A stretch of 64,000 nucleotides of DNA from Agrococcus terreus (lineage in GTDB: Bacteria; Actinomycetota; Actinomycetes; Actinomycetales; Microbacteriaceae), in assembly GCF_014645235.1 (NCBI RefSeq), contig NZ_BMLM01000001.1, positions 1,240,001 through 1,304,000 on the forward strand, written 5' to 3'. How positions within the stretch are numbered: the first letter of the stretch is position 1; every line of letters starts with the position of its first letter. A model generated the notes under the pieces. That model did not search any database. It saw only the letters and a list, made by a program, of their open reading frames with translations, and was not told the DNA's origin. Made by a program: the position numbers and the translations under genes. Of the stretch, positions 24,423-33,137 are shown one piece after another.

Positions 24423-25798
24423 TTCAGTGCCGTGGCGACGAGGTGACGGACGGTGACACGATCCGCGGCGCGTCCCGGCGCCACCTCGACATCAACGAGA
24501 GCGCGGATGAGGGTGCGCTGCGTCTCTAGGTCGAGCGCCGACCACCGCGACCGGATCTCAGCCTTCACGGCAGCCGAGTCACTGAGTTTGATGGCCTCGC
24601 CTGGAACGACGCGGAGGTGCAGATCGAGAAGAAGCCGAGCGACCGCCGACTTCTCGCGGGCAGCGTCGAGAGCGGCCTCCACCGTGTCGCGGTCGGACTT
24701 CAGTGCAAGCAGACGCTGTCGTGTCACGGCGGGGCTCAGAAGCTCGTCTGCGCGGTAGGAGAGCACCTGGGCTGACAGCTCCTCCAACTTCGTGAGCTTC
24801 GCGGACAGGGCCGTGACGGAGGCCGCGTCGCTGTCGAGCTTCATCAGCGCGCCACCGCCGAGGAAGAGGGCATCGACGACCGCTCGCTCGACCACGGGCT
24901 CGATGCGGCCCTTGCGGATGCTCGGGTGCGTGGGGTCGGCGCGGCATCGGTAGTCCCGCATGAAGAACATCGACTCCCCGCACACCGCGCACCTAGCGAT
25001 GCCCGACAGCTGGTGTCGCACGGCCGATCCGGGGGTAGTGCGACGAGCCTCGTCGGCAAGAACAGCGCGGACATGCGCGGCGAGTTCCGGGTCGACGACG
25101 GGCGTGATGAACGACGAGGACACCACCTCGCCGTCCCGCAGAAGCTCGCCGCCGTACGCCGGGTTGTTTAGGGTGTCCCGAACACGCCGAGTCGACCACT
25201 GCTTGCCCGTCGTGGGCTCGATCCCGTCACGCACCAGCCCGAGCGTGATCGAGCGGACGGAGGCCCCGTCTGCGAACGCCGCGAACATGTCCTGCACGAC
25301 CTTTGCTTCCTCAGCCCGCGGCGTCACGCCGTCGCTCTCGTACCCGTAGCGCCGTCTCGTCGGGAGCGGCCTCGCCTGGGCCTTCCGGGCATCGTTCGCC
25401 CGGAGCTGCCGCTCGCGCTTGCGCCGGGTCTCGAATCTGGCGATCGACGCCAGCATCGCGGCTCTGAACTCGCCGTCCGCGGTCGTCGTATCGATCTCGC
25501 CGTCCACCGTGAGGACGCGGACGCCGAGCTTCTGAAGGTCGACGAGATCCTCCAGCGAGCGGAGCAAGCGGTCGACATCGACAGCGACCACAACATCGCC
25601 GGGCTCCATCACCGCGAGAAGCTCGACCCATTGCGTGCCGACGCCCCGGCGCTTGGTCGCACTCGTCGCGTTGTCGACGAACTCGGCTTCTACGGGCCAG
25701 TCCCTTGCGTCGCAAAGCATGCGGCAGCGGGCGAGCTGACGGTCGATGCCCTCCGCGTGGTCGATGCTTTGGCGCGCGTAAACGTAGAACCGGCTCAT
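24404..25798 (-). CDS. int: Large serine recombinase (site-specific integrase)
   Basis: A 464-residue large serine integrase. The catalytic domain begins RFYVYARQS with Ser11 and has VVAVDVDRLLRSLEDL. The recombinase domain includes RRYGYESDGVTPRAEEA and WSTRRVRDTLNNPAYGG. The zinc-ribbon motif is CAVCGESMFFMRDYRCRA, followed by a coiled-coil region and tail. It lies at the right end reading inward, as expected next to attP. TATGCT (complement of 25805-25810) ends 6 bp before the ATG, so its promoter lies in the attR arm. No excisionase (RDF) is obvious. Confidence 0.94.
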   Translation of the reverse strand: MSRFYVYARQSIDHAEGIDRQLARCRMLCDARDWPVEAEFVDNATSATKRRGVGTQWVELLAVMEPGDVVVAVDVDRLLRSLEDLVDLQKLGVRVLTVDGEIDTTTADGEFRAAMLASIARFETRRKRERQLRANDARKAQARPLPTRRRYGYESDGVTPRAEEAKVVQDMFAAFADGASVRSITLGLVRDGIEPTTGKQWSTRRVRDTLNNPAYGGELLRDGEVVSSSFITPVVDPELAAHVRAVLADEARRTTPGSAVRHQLSGIARCAVCGESMFFMRDYRCRADPTHPSIRKGRIEPVVERAVVDALFLGGGALMKLDSDAASVTALSAKLTKLEELSAQVLSYRADELLSPAVTRQRLLALKSDRDTVEAALDAAREKSAVARLLLDLHLRVVPGEAIKLSDSAAVKAEIRSRWSALDLETQRTLIRALVDVEVAPGRAADRVTVRHLVATALNVEDES

Positions 25799-25809
25799 GG
25801 CGAGAGCAT

Positions 25810-25850
25810 ACGCATATAGCGAGGGTTGCGCGCCCGCAACCGGCTCATCG
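25810..25850. other. attR junction
   Basis: The element arm ACGCATA (25810-25816) and shared CGC (25831-25833) are followed by dprA codons R-N-R-L. An 11-bp AACCGGCTCAT at 25838-25848 also occurs at 25788-25798 over the integrase start codon. Confidence 0.7.
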
Positions 25851-26290
25851 CGGCGCTCGCGAGCGCGACGGTCGTCGTCGAGGCCGGCGCCCGCTCCGGC
25901 TCGATCAACACCGCGGGCCACGCGGCGAGCATCGGCCGGCCGCTCGGCGCCGTCCCGGGCCCGGTCACCTCCGGCGGCAGCGCCGGCTGCCACCGGCTGC
26001 TGCGCGACTACGGCGCCGCGCCGATCGAGCGGGCGGAGGACGTCGTCGAGCTCGTCGACGGTCCCGCGGCGGACGGCGGCGGCCAGCCGGCGCTGTCGGC
26101 GACCGCCGAGGAGGAGCGCGTGCTCGACGCGCTGAGCGGGCGCGCGTCGCGCGGTATCGACGAGCTCGCCGTGCGCACGGGGCTCGCGCCGCGCGACGTC
26201 GAGGCGTCGCTCGCGCTCCTCGAGCTCGCCGGCCGCGTCGGCGCGCGGGGGAGCGGCTGGGTGCGGATCGCCGAGGCGCGGGCGGCCTGA
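25834..26290 (+). pseudogene. dprA: dprA 3' fragment
   Basis: The last ~152 codons of DprA: the rest of the Rossmann domain (RNRLIAALASATVVVEAGARSG, in part, and [15 protein letters not shown]) and the C-terminal winged-helix-like DprA domain (RGIDELAVRTGLAPRDVEASL). It joins the 5' fragment exactly in frame when the element is removed. It has no start codon of its own with an SD, and is probably untranslated. Confidence 0.92.
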
Positions 26291-26359
26291 GCCGGCGGCT
26301 GCGCGGCCGTCCGCGTGCGCCTGCCGCCCGCGCGGACGGCGCGGCGCTAGCCTGGCCGC

Positions 26360-27250
26360 GTGAACGGCCAGCACCCGGCCCCCGAGGTCGTCATCGCGCA
26401 CCTCAGCGACACGCACCTGCTCGCGGGCGGCGCGCTGCTCGGCGGGCTCGTCGACACCGAGGGGCACCTGCGCGAGACCGCCGAGCGGCTCCGCGTCGCC
26501 GCGCACGACGCCGACGCGATCGTCGTCTCCGGCGACGTGACCGACCTCGGCGAGCCCGAGGCGTACGCGCTCGCCCGCGAGATCCTCGACCCCGTCGCCG
26601 CCGAGCTCGGCGCACCCATCGTCTGGACCGCCGGCAACCACGACGAGCGGCCCGCGATGCGCGCCGCGCTCGGGCTCGGCGGCGACCCCCTCGCGCCCGT
26701 CGACCACGTCGTCGACCTCGGACGGCTCCGCATCGTCGCCCTCGACTCGAGCCTGCCCGGCTGGCACCACGGAGGCTTCGACGACGGGCAGGCCGACTGG
26801 CTCGAGGCCGCCCTCGCCGACCCGCCGGAGCTCGGCACCGTGCTCGTCGTGCACCACCCACCGCTGCCGTACCGCTCGAGCCTCATGCGCCTGCTCGAGT
26901 TCCGCGACGAGGCGCGCCTCGCGGCCGTCGTCGAGGGGGCGGGCGTGCGCGTCATCCTCTCCGGCCACCTCCACGTCGGCGGCTCCGGCACCTTCGCGGG
27001 CATCCCGGTCGTGCTCGCGGGCGCGACCAGCTACGCCGACGACCTCGGCGGCCCGCCGCCCGCCATGCACGGGATCGACGCCGCCCAGTCGTTCAACCTC
27101 GTCGAGGTGTACGCCGACGCGATCGCGCACACGGCGGTGCCCGCGCTGCCGCATCCGTCCCGCGAGTCGATCCCGGCCCACCTCGCCGAGGAGCTCGCCG
27201 CCATGGAGCCCGAGGCGCGCGCGGAGCGCTTCAGCCGGAAGCGGCCGTGA
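26360..27250 (+). CDS. Calcineurin-like metallophosphoesterase (CpdA-type)
   Basis: A 296-residue phosphodiesterase with the full metal-binding set: LSDTHL, GDVTD, GNHDE, VVHHPP and SGHLHV. Related enzymes cleave cyclic nucleotides or other phosphodiesters; the substrate is not predicted. TAGCCT (26348-26353) ends 6 bp before the GTG (leaderless). Its stop overlaps xerC (GTGA). Confidence 0.9.
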   Translation: MNGQHPAPEVVIAHLSDTHLLAGGALLGGLVDTEGHLRETAERLRVAAHDADAIVVSGDVTDLGEPEAYALAREILDPVAAELGAPIVWTAGNHDERPAMRAALGLGGDPLAPVDHVVDLGRLRIVALDSSLPGWHHGGFDDGQADWLEAALADPPELGTVLVVHHPPLPYRSSLMRLLEFRDEARLAAVVEGAGVRVILSGHLHVGGSGTFAGIPVVLAGATSYADDLGGPPPAMHGIDAAQSFNLVEVYADAIAHTAVPALPHPSRESIPAHLAEELAAMEPEARAERFSRKRP

Positions 27251-28179
27251 CCGACGGCTCCGCCCCGGCGGCGCCCGGCATGCCCGTCGACACGGCGGTC
27301 GACGGCTACCTCGTCCACCTCGAGCGCGAGCGCGGGCTCTCGCCCCACACCCTGCGCGCCTACCGCGGCGACCTCGCGAGCCTCGCGGCGCACTGCGAGG
27401 CCGCCGGGGTCGGCACGACCGAGGCGCTCGACGTCGATGTCGTGCGCGATTGGCTGTACGCGGCATCGGAGGCGGGCCTCGCGACGGCGACGATCGCGCG
27501 CCGCGGCGCGGCGGCGCGCGGCCTCGGCCGCTGGATCGCCGCGCACGGCGGCGGGGACGTCGCAGGCCGGCTCCGCTCGCCGAAGCGCGAGCGCACACTG
27601 CCGCGCGTGCTCGGCAGGTCGGCGATGGACGCGATGCTCGCCTCGCTCGCCGCCCAGGCGGCCGAGGGCGAGCCCGCCGCCCTCCGCGACCTCGCCGCGG
27701 TCGAGCTGCTGTACGCGAGCGCGCTCCGCGTCAGCGAGCTCGTCGGCCTCGACGTCGACGACGTCGACCTCGAGCGGCTCACCGCGCGCGTCACCGGCAA
27801 GGGCTCGAAGGAGCGGGTGGTGCCGTTCGGACGCCCCGCGCTCGACGCCGTCGTCGACTGGCTGCGGATCGGGCGGCCCGCGCTCGCGACGGCCGCGAGC
27901 GGGCCGGCGCTCCTGCTCGGCGCGCGCGGCGGCAGGCTGGGGCAGCGGCGCGTCCACGAGCTCGTCACGCGCCTGCTCGAGGAGGCCCCCGGCGGCGGGC
28001 CCCACGGCGCCCACGCGCTGCGCCACACGGCCGCCACGCACCTGCTCGACGGCGGTGCCGACCTCCGCGCCGTGCAGGAGCTGCTGGGCCACGCGAGCCT
28101 CGGCACGACGCAGATCTACACGCACGTCTCGCTCGACCGGCTCACGGAGGCGTACCGCACGGCCCATCCCAGGGCCTAG
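27247..28179 (+). CDS. xerC: Tyrosine recombinase XerC
   Basis: A 310-residue tyrosine recombinase that with XerD resolves chromosome dimers at dif. The catalytic set is complete: R161 (LRVSEL), K185 (GKGSKE), H256 and R259 (HALRH), H282 (LGHASL) and Y291. The N-terminal SAM-like domain is residues ~14-105. The conserved dprA-xerC-rpsB neighbourhood shows that this is the housekeeping recombinase, not the element's. Confidence 0.94.
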   Translation: MTDGSAPAAPGMPVDTAVDGYLVHLERERGLSPHTLRAYRGDLASLAAHCEAAGVGTTEALDVDVVRDWLYAASEAGLATATIARRGAAARGLGRWIAAHGGGDVAGRLRSPKRERTLPRVLGRSAMDAMLASLAAQAAEGEPAALRDLAAVELLYASALRVSELVGLDVDDVDLERLTARVTGKGSKERVVPFGRPALDAVVDWLRIGRPALATAASGPALLLGARGGRLGQRRVHELVTRLLEEAPGGGPHGAHALRHTAATHLLDGGADLRAVQELLGHASLGTTQIYTHVSLDRLTEAYRTAHPRA

Positions 28180-28208
28180 GGCATCCCGGGCCCCGGCCAC
28201 CGGCGGGC

Positions 28209-28679
28209 CTAGGGTGCCGGCCCCGCCGCAGCCCGTTTCCGGTCGGGCTCGCCGAGCGGCAGCAGCACGGGCCGCTCGCGGCCGAGCAGCGGCAGCGGGT
28301 CGACGTACGCCCCGTGCAGGCGCGCCCCGAGGTGGAGCGCCGTGCCGCCGTCGTGGCCGGCGAGCAGCGTGCCGACGCGCTGCCCGCGCATCACGGCGTC
28401 GCCCGCGGCGACCGATGCCTCGACCGGCTCGAACGACGACACGAGGCCGCCCCCGTGCTCGATCGAGAGCACGGGCCGGCCCGCGACGGGCCCCGCGAAG
28501 CGCACGACGCCGTCGACCGGCGCGAGCACGGCGTCGCCGGGGGAGGCCGCCAGGTCGACGCCCCGGTGGCCAGGCCCGTAGGCGTGCGCCGGCGCCTCGA
28601 ACGGCCGATCGACGGGCCCGGGCGGGACGGGCCAGAGCCAGGCGCCGGCGGCCAGCAGGAGGAGGGCGATCGTGCGCAT
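28209..28679 (-). CDS. Secreted M23-type peptidase (LytM fold), short
   Basis: 156 residues from ATG 28679 with a signal peptide (TIALLLLAAGAWLWP) and a compact M23/LytM domain: HRGVDLAASPGDAVLAPVDG (HxxxD) and LHLGARLHG. In classic LytM the second motif is HLH; here it reads LHLG, so one metal or catalytic ligand may be missing, although LH(L/W)GAR is, as I recall, frequent in actinobacterial proteins at this locus. Probably a cell-wall protein. Convergent with xerC and just upstream of rpsB. Confidence 0.8.
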   Translation of the reverse strand: MRTIALLLLAAGAWLWPVPPGPVDRPFEAPAHAYGPGHRGVDLAASPGDAVLAPVDGVVRFAGPVAGRPVLSIEHGGGLVSSFEPVEASVAAGDAVMRGQRVGTLLAGHDGGTALHLGARLHGAYVDPLPLLGRERPVLLPLGEPDRKRAAAGPAP

Positions 28680-28768
28680 GCGAGCAGGGTGCCGTGCGGG
28701 GCGCGGACGCCGCGCGCTGCGGCAACGCGCTGTGGAGAGCGGTCGCCCGCGGCGGGGCTGCGGCCGTG

Positions 28769-28774
28769 TAGCAT
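28769..28774 (+). promoter_or_regulatory. rpsB promoter -10 (TAGCAT)
   Basis: TAGCAT lies 171 bp upstream of rpsB and would give a ~160-nt leader. Confidence 0.5.
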
Positions 28775-28841
28775 GGCAGGGCATCGCGTCTGCGCGGTGA
28801 CTTCGCGCGTCCGCAGCGACTGCGCTCCCACTCGGTCCAAC

Positions 28842-28864
28842 CGCTCGAGCCCCGTGCTCGAGCG
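28842..28864 (+). promoter_or_regulatory. Hairpin in rpsB leader
   Basis: CGCTCGAG and CTCGAGCG form a perfect 8-bp stem with a 7-nt loop in the rpsB leader. It may be part of S2 autoregulation; no known leader family recognised. Confidence 0.4.
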
Positions 28865-28944
28865 CTGGCGGGAGCGCGTCAGGACGCCAGGGGCCCAGAC
28901 CACCCGGTCGGGCCGGCAACCGGAAACAGAAGAAGGAGGCGGCC

Positions 28945-29832
28945 ATGGCCGTCGTCACGACTCGCCAGCTGCTCGACAGCGGCGTCCACTTCGGGCACCA
29001 GACCCGTCGTTGGAACCCCAAGATGAAGCGCTTCATCTTCACGGAGCGCTCGGGCATCTACATCATCGACCTCCAGCAGTCGCTCGCCTACATCGACAAG
29101 GCCTTCGACTTCGTCAAGGAGACCGTCGCCCACGGCGGCACCGTGCTGTTCGTCGGCACGAAGAAGCAGGCGCAGGAGTCGATCGCCGAGCAGGCGACGC
29201 GCGTGGGCCAGCCCTACGTCAACCAGCGCTGGCTCGGCGGCCTCCTCACGAACTTCAACACGGTCTCGAAGCGCCTGAGCCGCATGAAGGAGCTCGAGGA
29301 GCTCGACTTCGACGACACCACGCAGGGCTACACGAAGAAGGAGCTGCTGCTGAAGAAGCGCGAGCTCCTGAAGCTGCAGAAGTCGCTCGGCGGCATCCGC
29401 AACCTCCAGCGCACGCCCTCGGCGCTCTGGATCGTCGACACGAACAAGGAGCACCTCGCGGTCGACGAGGCGAAGAAGCTCGGCATCCCGATCATCGCCA
29501 TCCTCGACACGAACTGCGACCCGGACGACGTCCAGTACCCGATCCCGGGCAACGACGACGCGATCCGCTCGGTCGCGCTGCTGACGAAGATCGTGGCCGA
29601 CGCGGCCGCCGAGGGCCTCATGCAGCGCCACGGCGGCGGCGACGACGCCGAGGCCGAGCCGATGGCCGAGTGGGAGCGCGAGCTCCTCGCCCAGGCCGAC
29701 GAGGCGCCCGCCGCGACCGAGGCCGCTCCGGCCGAGGCCGAGGCCCCCGCCGCCGAGACCGAGGCGCCCGCCGCCGAGGAGGCCCCGGCCGCCGAGACCA
29801 CCGAGGACGCCGCGGCGTCCGACGCGAAGTAA
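28945..29832 (+). CDS. rpsB: 30S ribosomal protein S2
   Basis: A 295-residue S2. The core is residues 1-230: [36 protein letters not shown] and DTNCDPD. The last ~60 residues are a repetitive Ala/Glu/Pro tail (EAPAAE repeats), an extension found in actinobacterial S2. AAGGAGG precedes the ATG. Co-transcribed with tsf 11 bp downstream. Confidence 0.97.
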   Translation: MAVVTTRQLLDSGVHFGHQTRRWNPKMKRFIFTERSGIYIIDLQQSLAYIDKAFDFVKETVAHGGTVLFVGTKKQAQESIAEQATRVGQPYVNQRWLGGLLTNFNTVSKRLSRMKELEELDFDDTTQGYTKKELLLKKRELLKLQKSLGGIRNLQRTPSALWIVDTNKEHLAVDEAKKLGIPIIAILDTNCDPDDVQYPIPGNDDAIRSVALLTKIVADAAAEGLMQRHGGGDDAEAEPMAEWERELLAQADEAPAATEAAPAEAEAPAAETEAPAAEEAPAAETTEDAAASDAK

Positions 29833-29843
29833 GGGGAGCACGC

Positions 29844-30671
29844 ATGGCATCCATCAGCATCGCCGACCTCAAGATGCTGCGCGAGCAGCTCGGCACGGGC
29901 ATGAGCGACACCAAGGCTGCGCTCGAGGAGGCCGGCGGCGACGTCGAGAAGGCCACCGAGATCCTCCGCCTCAAGGGCGCCAAGGGCAACGCGAAGCGCG
30001 CCGACCGCTCGACGAGCGAGGGCCTCGTGGCCGTCGCCGAGGGCGACGGCGCCGTGACGCTCATCGCGCTCGGCTGCGAGACGGACTTCGTCGCGAAGAA
30101 CGAGAAGTTCATCGCGCTCGCGGACCGCGTCGTCGCGGCGGTCGCCGCCGCCGGCGCGACCGATGTCGCCTCGGCCCTCGCGGCCCCGGCCGAGTCGGGC
30201 ACCGTGCAGACCGTCATCGAGGAGCAGGCCGCCACCATCGGCGAGAAGGTCGAGCTCACGAAGGTCGCCCGCGTCGAGGGCGCCGAGCACGCCGTCTACC
30301 TGCACCGCACGTCGAAGGACCTGCCCCCGCAGGTCGGCGTCGTCGTCGCGTACGAGGGCTCGGACGCCGACACGGCCCGCGCCGTCGCGCAGCACATCGC
30401 GATGTTCGACCCGACCTACGTCACCCGCGACGAGGTCCCGGCCGACGCGATCGAGAAGGAGCGCGAGCTCGTGACCGAGATCGCCCGCGGCGAGGGCAAG
30501 CCCGAGGGCGCCCTGCCGAAGATCATCGAGGGCCGCCTCACCGGCTTCTTCAAGCAGATCGTCCTGCTCGACCAGGACTACGCGCGCGACAACAAGCAGT
30601 CCGTCGCCAAGGTGCTCGAGGCCGCAGGCCTCACGGTCACCGGCTTCGCCCGCTTCAAGGTCGGCGCGTAA
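29844..30671 (+). CDS. tsf: Elongation factor Ts
   Basis: A 275-residue nucleotide-exchange factor for EF-Tu. It begins [24 protein letters not shown] (UBA-like domain, described in part) and has the EF-Tu-contacting [10 protein letters not shown] motif near residues 80-90, followed by two core subdomains. A GGGGAG SD precedes it. It ends just before a strong terminator. Confidence 0.97.
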   Translation: MASISIADLKMLREQLGTGMSDTKAALEEAGGDVEKATEILRLKGAKGNAKRADRSTSEGLVAVAEGDGAVTLIALGCETDFVAKNEKFIALADRVVAAVAAAGATDVASALAAPAESGTVQTVIEEQAATIGEKVELTKVARVEGAEHAVYLHRTSKDLPPQVGVVVAYEGSDADTARAVAQHIAMFDPTYVTRDEVPADAIEKERELVTEIARGEGKPEGALPKIIEGRLTGFFKQIVLLDQDYARDNKQSVAKVLEAAGLTVTGFARFKVGA

Positions 30672-30682
30672 CCAGCCGCACC

Positions 30683-30726
30683 GCACGACGGAGGGCCCGG
30701 GGGAGACCCCGGGCCCTCCGTCGTGC
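30683..30726 (+). terminator. rpsB-tsf terminator
   Basis: A perfect 20-bp stem (GCACGACGGAGGGCCCGGGG and its complement) with a GAGA loop, 12 bp after the tsf stop. There is no U-run, but the stem is very stable. Confidence 0.8.
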
Positions 30727-30791
30727 CCGGGCGGCCCGGCGAGCCTCGGGCCGGTGCGTCCGCGACGGGAGGGCGGCGGCCGGCGACGCGG

Positions 30792-30797
30792 TAGGCT
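30792..30797 (+). promoter_or_regulatory. pyrH promoter -10 (TAGGCT)
   Basis: TAGGCT lies 47 bp before pyrH, giving a short leader with an AGGAGGA SD. Confidence 0.5.
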
Positions 30798-30843
30798 CGT
30801 CAGCGGCCCGCGCCCGGGTCGACACCCCTATCCAGGAGGATCC

Positions 30844-31557
30844 ATGCCGACCACCCAGCGCCGCAGAGTCCTCCTGAAGCTCTCGGGCGAGGCGTTCGGC
30901 GGAGGCAGCCTCGGCGTCAACCCTGACGTGGTGCAGGGCATCGCCCGCCAGATCGCAGACGCCGCGGAGAGCGTCGAGATCGCCATCGTCGTCGGCGGCG
31001 GCAACTTCTTCCGCGGCGCGGAGCTCAGCCAGCGCGGCATGGAGCGCGGCCGCGCCGACTACATGGGCATGCTCGGCACGGTCATGAACGCCCTCGCGCT
31101 GCAGGACTTCCTCGAGCAGGCGGGCGCCGAGACGCGCGTCCAGTCGGCCATCCAGATGACCCAGGTCGCCGAGCCGTACATCCCTCGCCGCGCCGAGCGC
31201 CACCTCGAGAAGGGCCGCGTCGTCATCTTCGGCGCGGGCGCCGGCCTCCCGTACTTCTCGACCGACACCGTCGCGGCGCAGCGCGCCCTCGAGATCGACG
31301 CCGACCAGGTGCTCGTCGCCAAGAACGGCGTCGACGGCGTCTACTCGGCCGACCCGAAGGTCGACCCGGAGGCGACCCGCTTCGAGGAGGTCACCTACCA
31401 GGACGCCCTCGTGCGCGGCCTCAAGGTCGTCGACTCGACCGCCTTCAGCCTCTGCATGGACAACCGGATGCCGATGCGCGTGTTCGGCATGGACGGCGAG
31501 CGGCAGCTCACCCGCGCGATCCTCGGCGAGCCGGTCGGCACCCTCGTCCGGGCCTGA
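30844..31557 (+). CDS. pyrH: UMP kinase
   Basis: A 237-residue bacterial UMP kinase (amino-acid kinase fold) that makes UDP. Motifs: [12 protein letters not shown] at the start, [24 protein letters not shown] and [15 protein letters not shown] 30844 follows AGGAGGA by 5 nt; the upstream in-frame extension is not conserved. Conserved tsf-pyrH-frr order. Confidence 0.96.
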   Translation: MPTTQRRRVLLKLSGEAFGGGSLGVNPDVVQGIARQIADAAESVEIAIVVGGGNFFRGAELSQRGMERGRADYMGMLGTVMNALALQDFLEQAGAETRVQSAIQMTQVAEPYIPRRAERHLEKGRVVIFGAGAGLPYFSTDTVAAQRALEIDADQVLVAKNGVDGVYSADPKVDPEATRFEEVTYQDALVRGLKVVDSTAFSLCMDNRMPMRVFGMDGERQLTRAILGEPVGTLVRA

Positions 31558-31597
31558 GCCGACCCCGACTAGACTCGACAGCGACGGAAGGAACCCT

Positions 31598-32152
31598 GTG
31601 ATCAGCGACGTTCTGGCTTCGGCCAAGGAGAAGATGGCCCAGTCGATCGAGGTCGCCAAGGACGACTTCGCGACCGTGAGCGCCGGCCGGGCGAACCCCG
31701 CGCTGTTCCAGCGGCTCAACGTCGACTACTACGGCTCGCCGACGCCGCTCGTGCAGCTCGCGGGCTTCCAGCAGCCCGACGCGCGCACGCTCGTCATCAC
31801 GCCGTTCGACAAGAGCGCCCTCAAGGAGATCGAGCGCGCGATCGTGAACGCGCCGCACCTGGGCGTCAGCCCGTCGAACGACGGCCAGATCGTGCGCGTC
31901 GTCATGCCGGAGCTCACCGAGGAGCGCCGCCGCGACTACGTCAAGATCGTGAAGGACAAGGCCGAGCAGGCGCGCGTCGCGATCCGCAACGTCCGCCGCC
32001 AGGCGATGACCGACCTCGACAAGCTCACCGGCGAGGTGGGCGACGATGAGATCGCGCGCGCCGAGAAGGAGCTCGAGGCCGAGACGAAGAAGGCCGTCGA
32101 CGGCATCGACGACGCGCTGAAGAAGAAGGAAGCCGAGCTCCTCGAGGTCTGA
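31598..32152 (+). CDS. frr: Ribosome recycling factor
   Basis: A 184-residue RRF that splits post-termination ribosomes with EF-G. It has the long helical domain (VSAGRANPALFQRLNVDYYG) and the hinge region PFDKSALKEIERAI. A -10 TAGACT (31568-31573) and SD GGAAGGAA precede the GTG start, so it may have its own promoter as well as read-through from pyrH. Confidence 0.96.
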   Translation: MISDVLASAKEKMAQSIEVAKDDFATVSAGRANPALFQRLNVDYYGSPTPLVQLAGFQQPDARTLVITPFDKSALKEIERAIVNAPHLGVSPSNDGQIVRVVMPELTEERRRDYVKIVKDKAEQARVAIRNVRRQAMTDLDKLTGEVGDDEIARAEKELEAETKKAVDGIDDALKKKEAELLEV

Positions 32153-32177
32153 CCCGGGAGCGGGCTGGAGGCGACGG

Positions 32178-33107
32178 ATGCGCAGGGAGCATCGCAGCGC
32201 CGCCGAGATCGAGGCGCAGATCCAGGCCCAGATCCTCGCCGCGCGCGAGCAGATCGAGGCGACGCGGGACCGCGTGAACCGCCGCACGGGGCGCGACCTC
32301 GCCGCGGCGGTGCTCATCGCGCTCGCGCTCGGCGGCGCGCTCATCGCCAGCCTCGTGTGGGTGAAGGCGCTGTTCATGGTCTTCGCGACCGCGCTCATCG
32401 GCTTCGCGCTGTACGAGCTGGCGAGCGCGCTGCGCTTCGCGGGCCGCGACGTGCCGCGCATCCCGCTCGTGCTGCTCGGCAGCGCCATCCTGCCGGTCAC
32501 GTACTTCCTCGGTGCTGGCGGCCTGTGGTGGTCGACGCTCGGCGCCGTCGCGCTCGTCGCGATCGTGCGCATCGTGGAGCTCGTCGACCCGGCGACCCGG
32601 ACCGGCGCCCGCGGCGTCCTCGCCGACATCGCCGGCGGCGCGCTCTGCATCGCCTACGTCGCCGTGCTGGGCGCCTTCGCCGTGCTGCTCACGGCGCAGG
32701 AGGGCGGCCAGTGGTGGACGCTCGCGATGATCATCATGACGACGGTGATCGACACCGGCGCGCTCGCCGCGGGCGTGTGGCTCGGCCGCACGAAGCTCGC
32801 GCCGCGCATCAGCCCGGGGAAGACCTGGGAGGGGCTCGCGGGCGGCGCGCTGCTCGCGACTGCCGCGGGCATCGCGCTCTCGGTGTGGATGCTCGGCCAG
32901 GAGTGGTGGTTCGGCTTCGTGCTCGCCGGCCTGCTCGTGGTGGCGGCGACGGTCGGCGACCTCGCGGAGTCGATCATCAAGCGCGACCTCGGCATCAAGG
33001 ACATCGGCTCGTTCCTGCCCGGGCACGGCGGCTTCCTCGACCGGCTCGACTCGATCCTGCCGAGCGCGGTCGTCACGATGGCGCTCTTCCAGGTGGTCCA
33101 CGCCTAG
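32178..33107 (+). CDS. cdsA: Phosphatidate cytidylyltransferase
   Basis: A 309-residue integral membrane enzyme making CDP-diacylglycerol from phosphatidate and CTP. Residues 1-45 are a charged cytoplasmic helix, then about eight membrane segments. The family signature near the C-terminus is present: PGKTWEGLAGG, then DLAESIIKRDLGIKDIGSFLPGHGGFLDRLDS (in parts). Standard frr-cdsA order. Confidence 0.95.
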   Translation: MRREHRSAAEIEAQIQAQILAAREQIEATRDRVNRRTGRDLAAAVLIALALGGALIASLVWVKALFMVFATALIGFALYELASALRFAGRDVPRIPLVLLGSAILPVTYFLGAGGLWWSTLGAVALVAIVRIVELVDPATRTGARGVLADIAGGALCIAYVAVLGAFAVLLTAQEGGQWWTLAMIIMTTVIDTGALAAGVWLGRTKLAPRISPGKTWEGLAGGALLATAAGIALSVWMLGQEWWFGFVLAGLLVVAATVGDLAESIIKRDLGIKDIGSFLPGHGGFLDRLDSILPSAVVTMALFQVVHA

Positions 33108-33137
33108 CCGCTCGCGCGCGCTGGCATGATGGTCCCG

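Larger units (their letters stand above)
16656..25831. mobile_element. Serine-integrase element (~9.18 kb) inserted in dprA
   Basis: The segment between the two dprA halves. Sampled lines are 55-65% GC against about 73% around it. It carries a large serine integrase at the right end, an HUH Rep, a small serine resolvase with candidate res site, a Panacea antitoxin-toxin pair, a HEPN protein and several unknown proteins. No FtsK-type transfer protein, phage capsid, portal or large terminase gene is present, so it is a plasmid-like integrative element or a satellite. The exact crossover lies in a CGC shared by both ends (16655-16657 and 25831-25833). Confidence 0.9.

Noticed and set aside
16656-25831. 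Element as a complete prophage
   Set aside because: No capsid, portal, large terminase, tail or lysis genes are present in 9.2 kb.
25788-25848. 11-bp direct repeat AACCGGCTCAT flanking attR
   Set aside because: One copy spans the integrase start codon and the other is dprA coding sequence for N-R-L-I; there is no matching copy at attL, so it is not the att core. Probably chance.
27247-28179. XerC as the integrase of the element
   Set aside because: It lies outside the right junction, has host composition and sits in the conserved dprA-xerC-rpsB order; the element has its own serine integrase.
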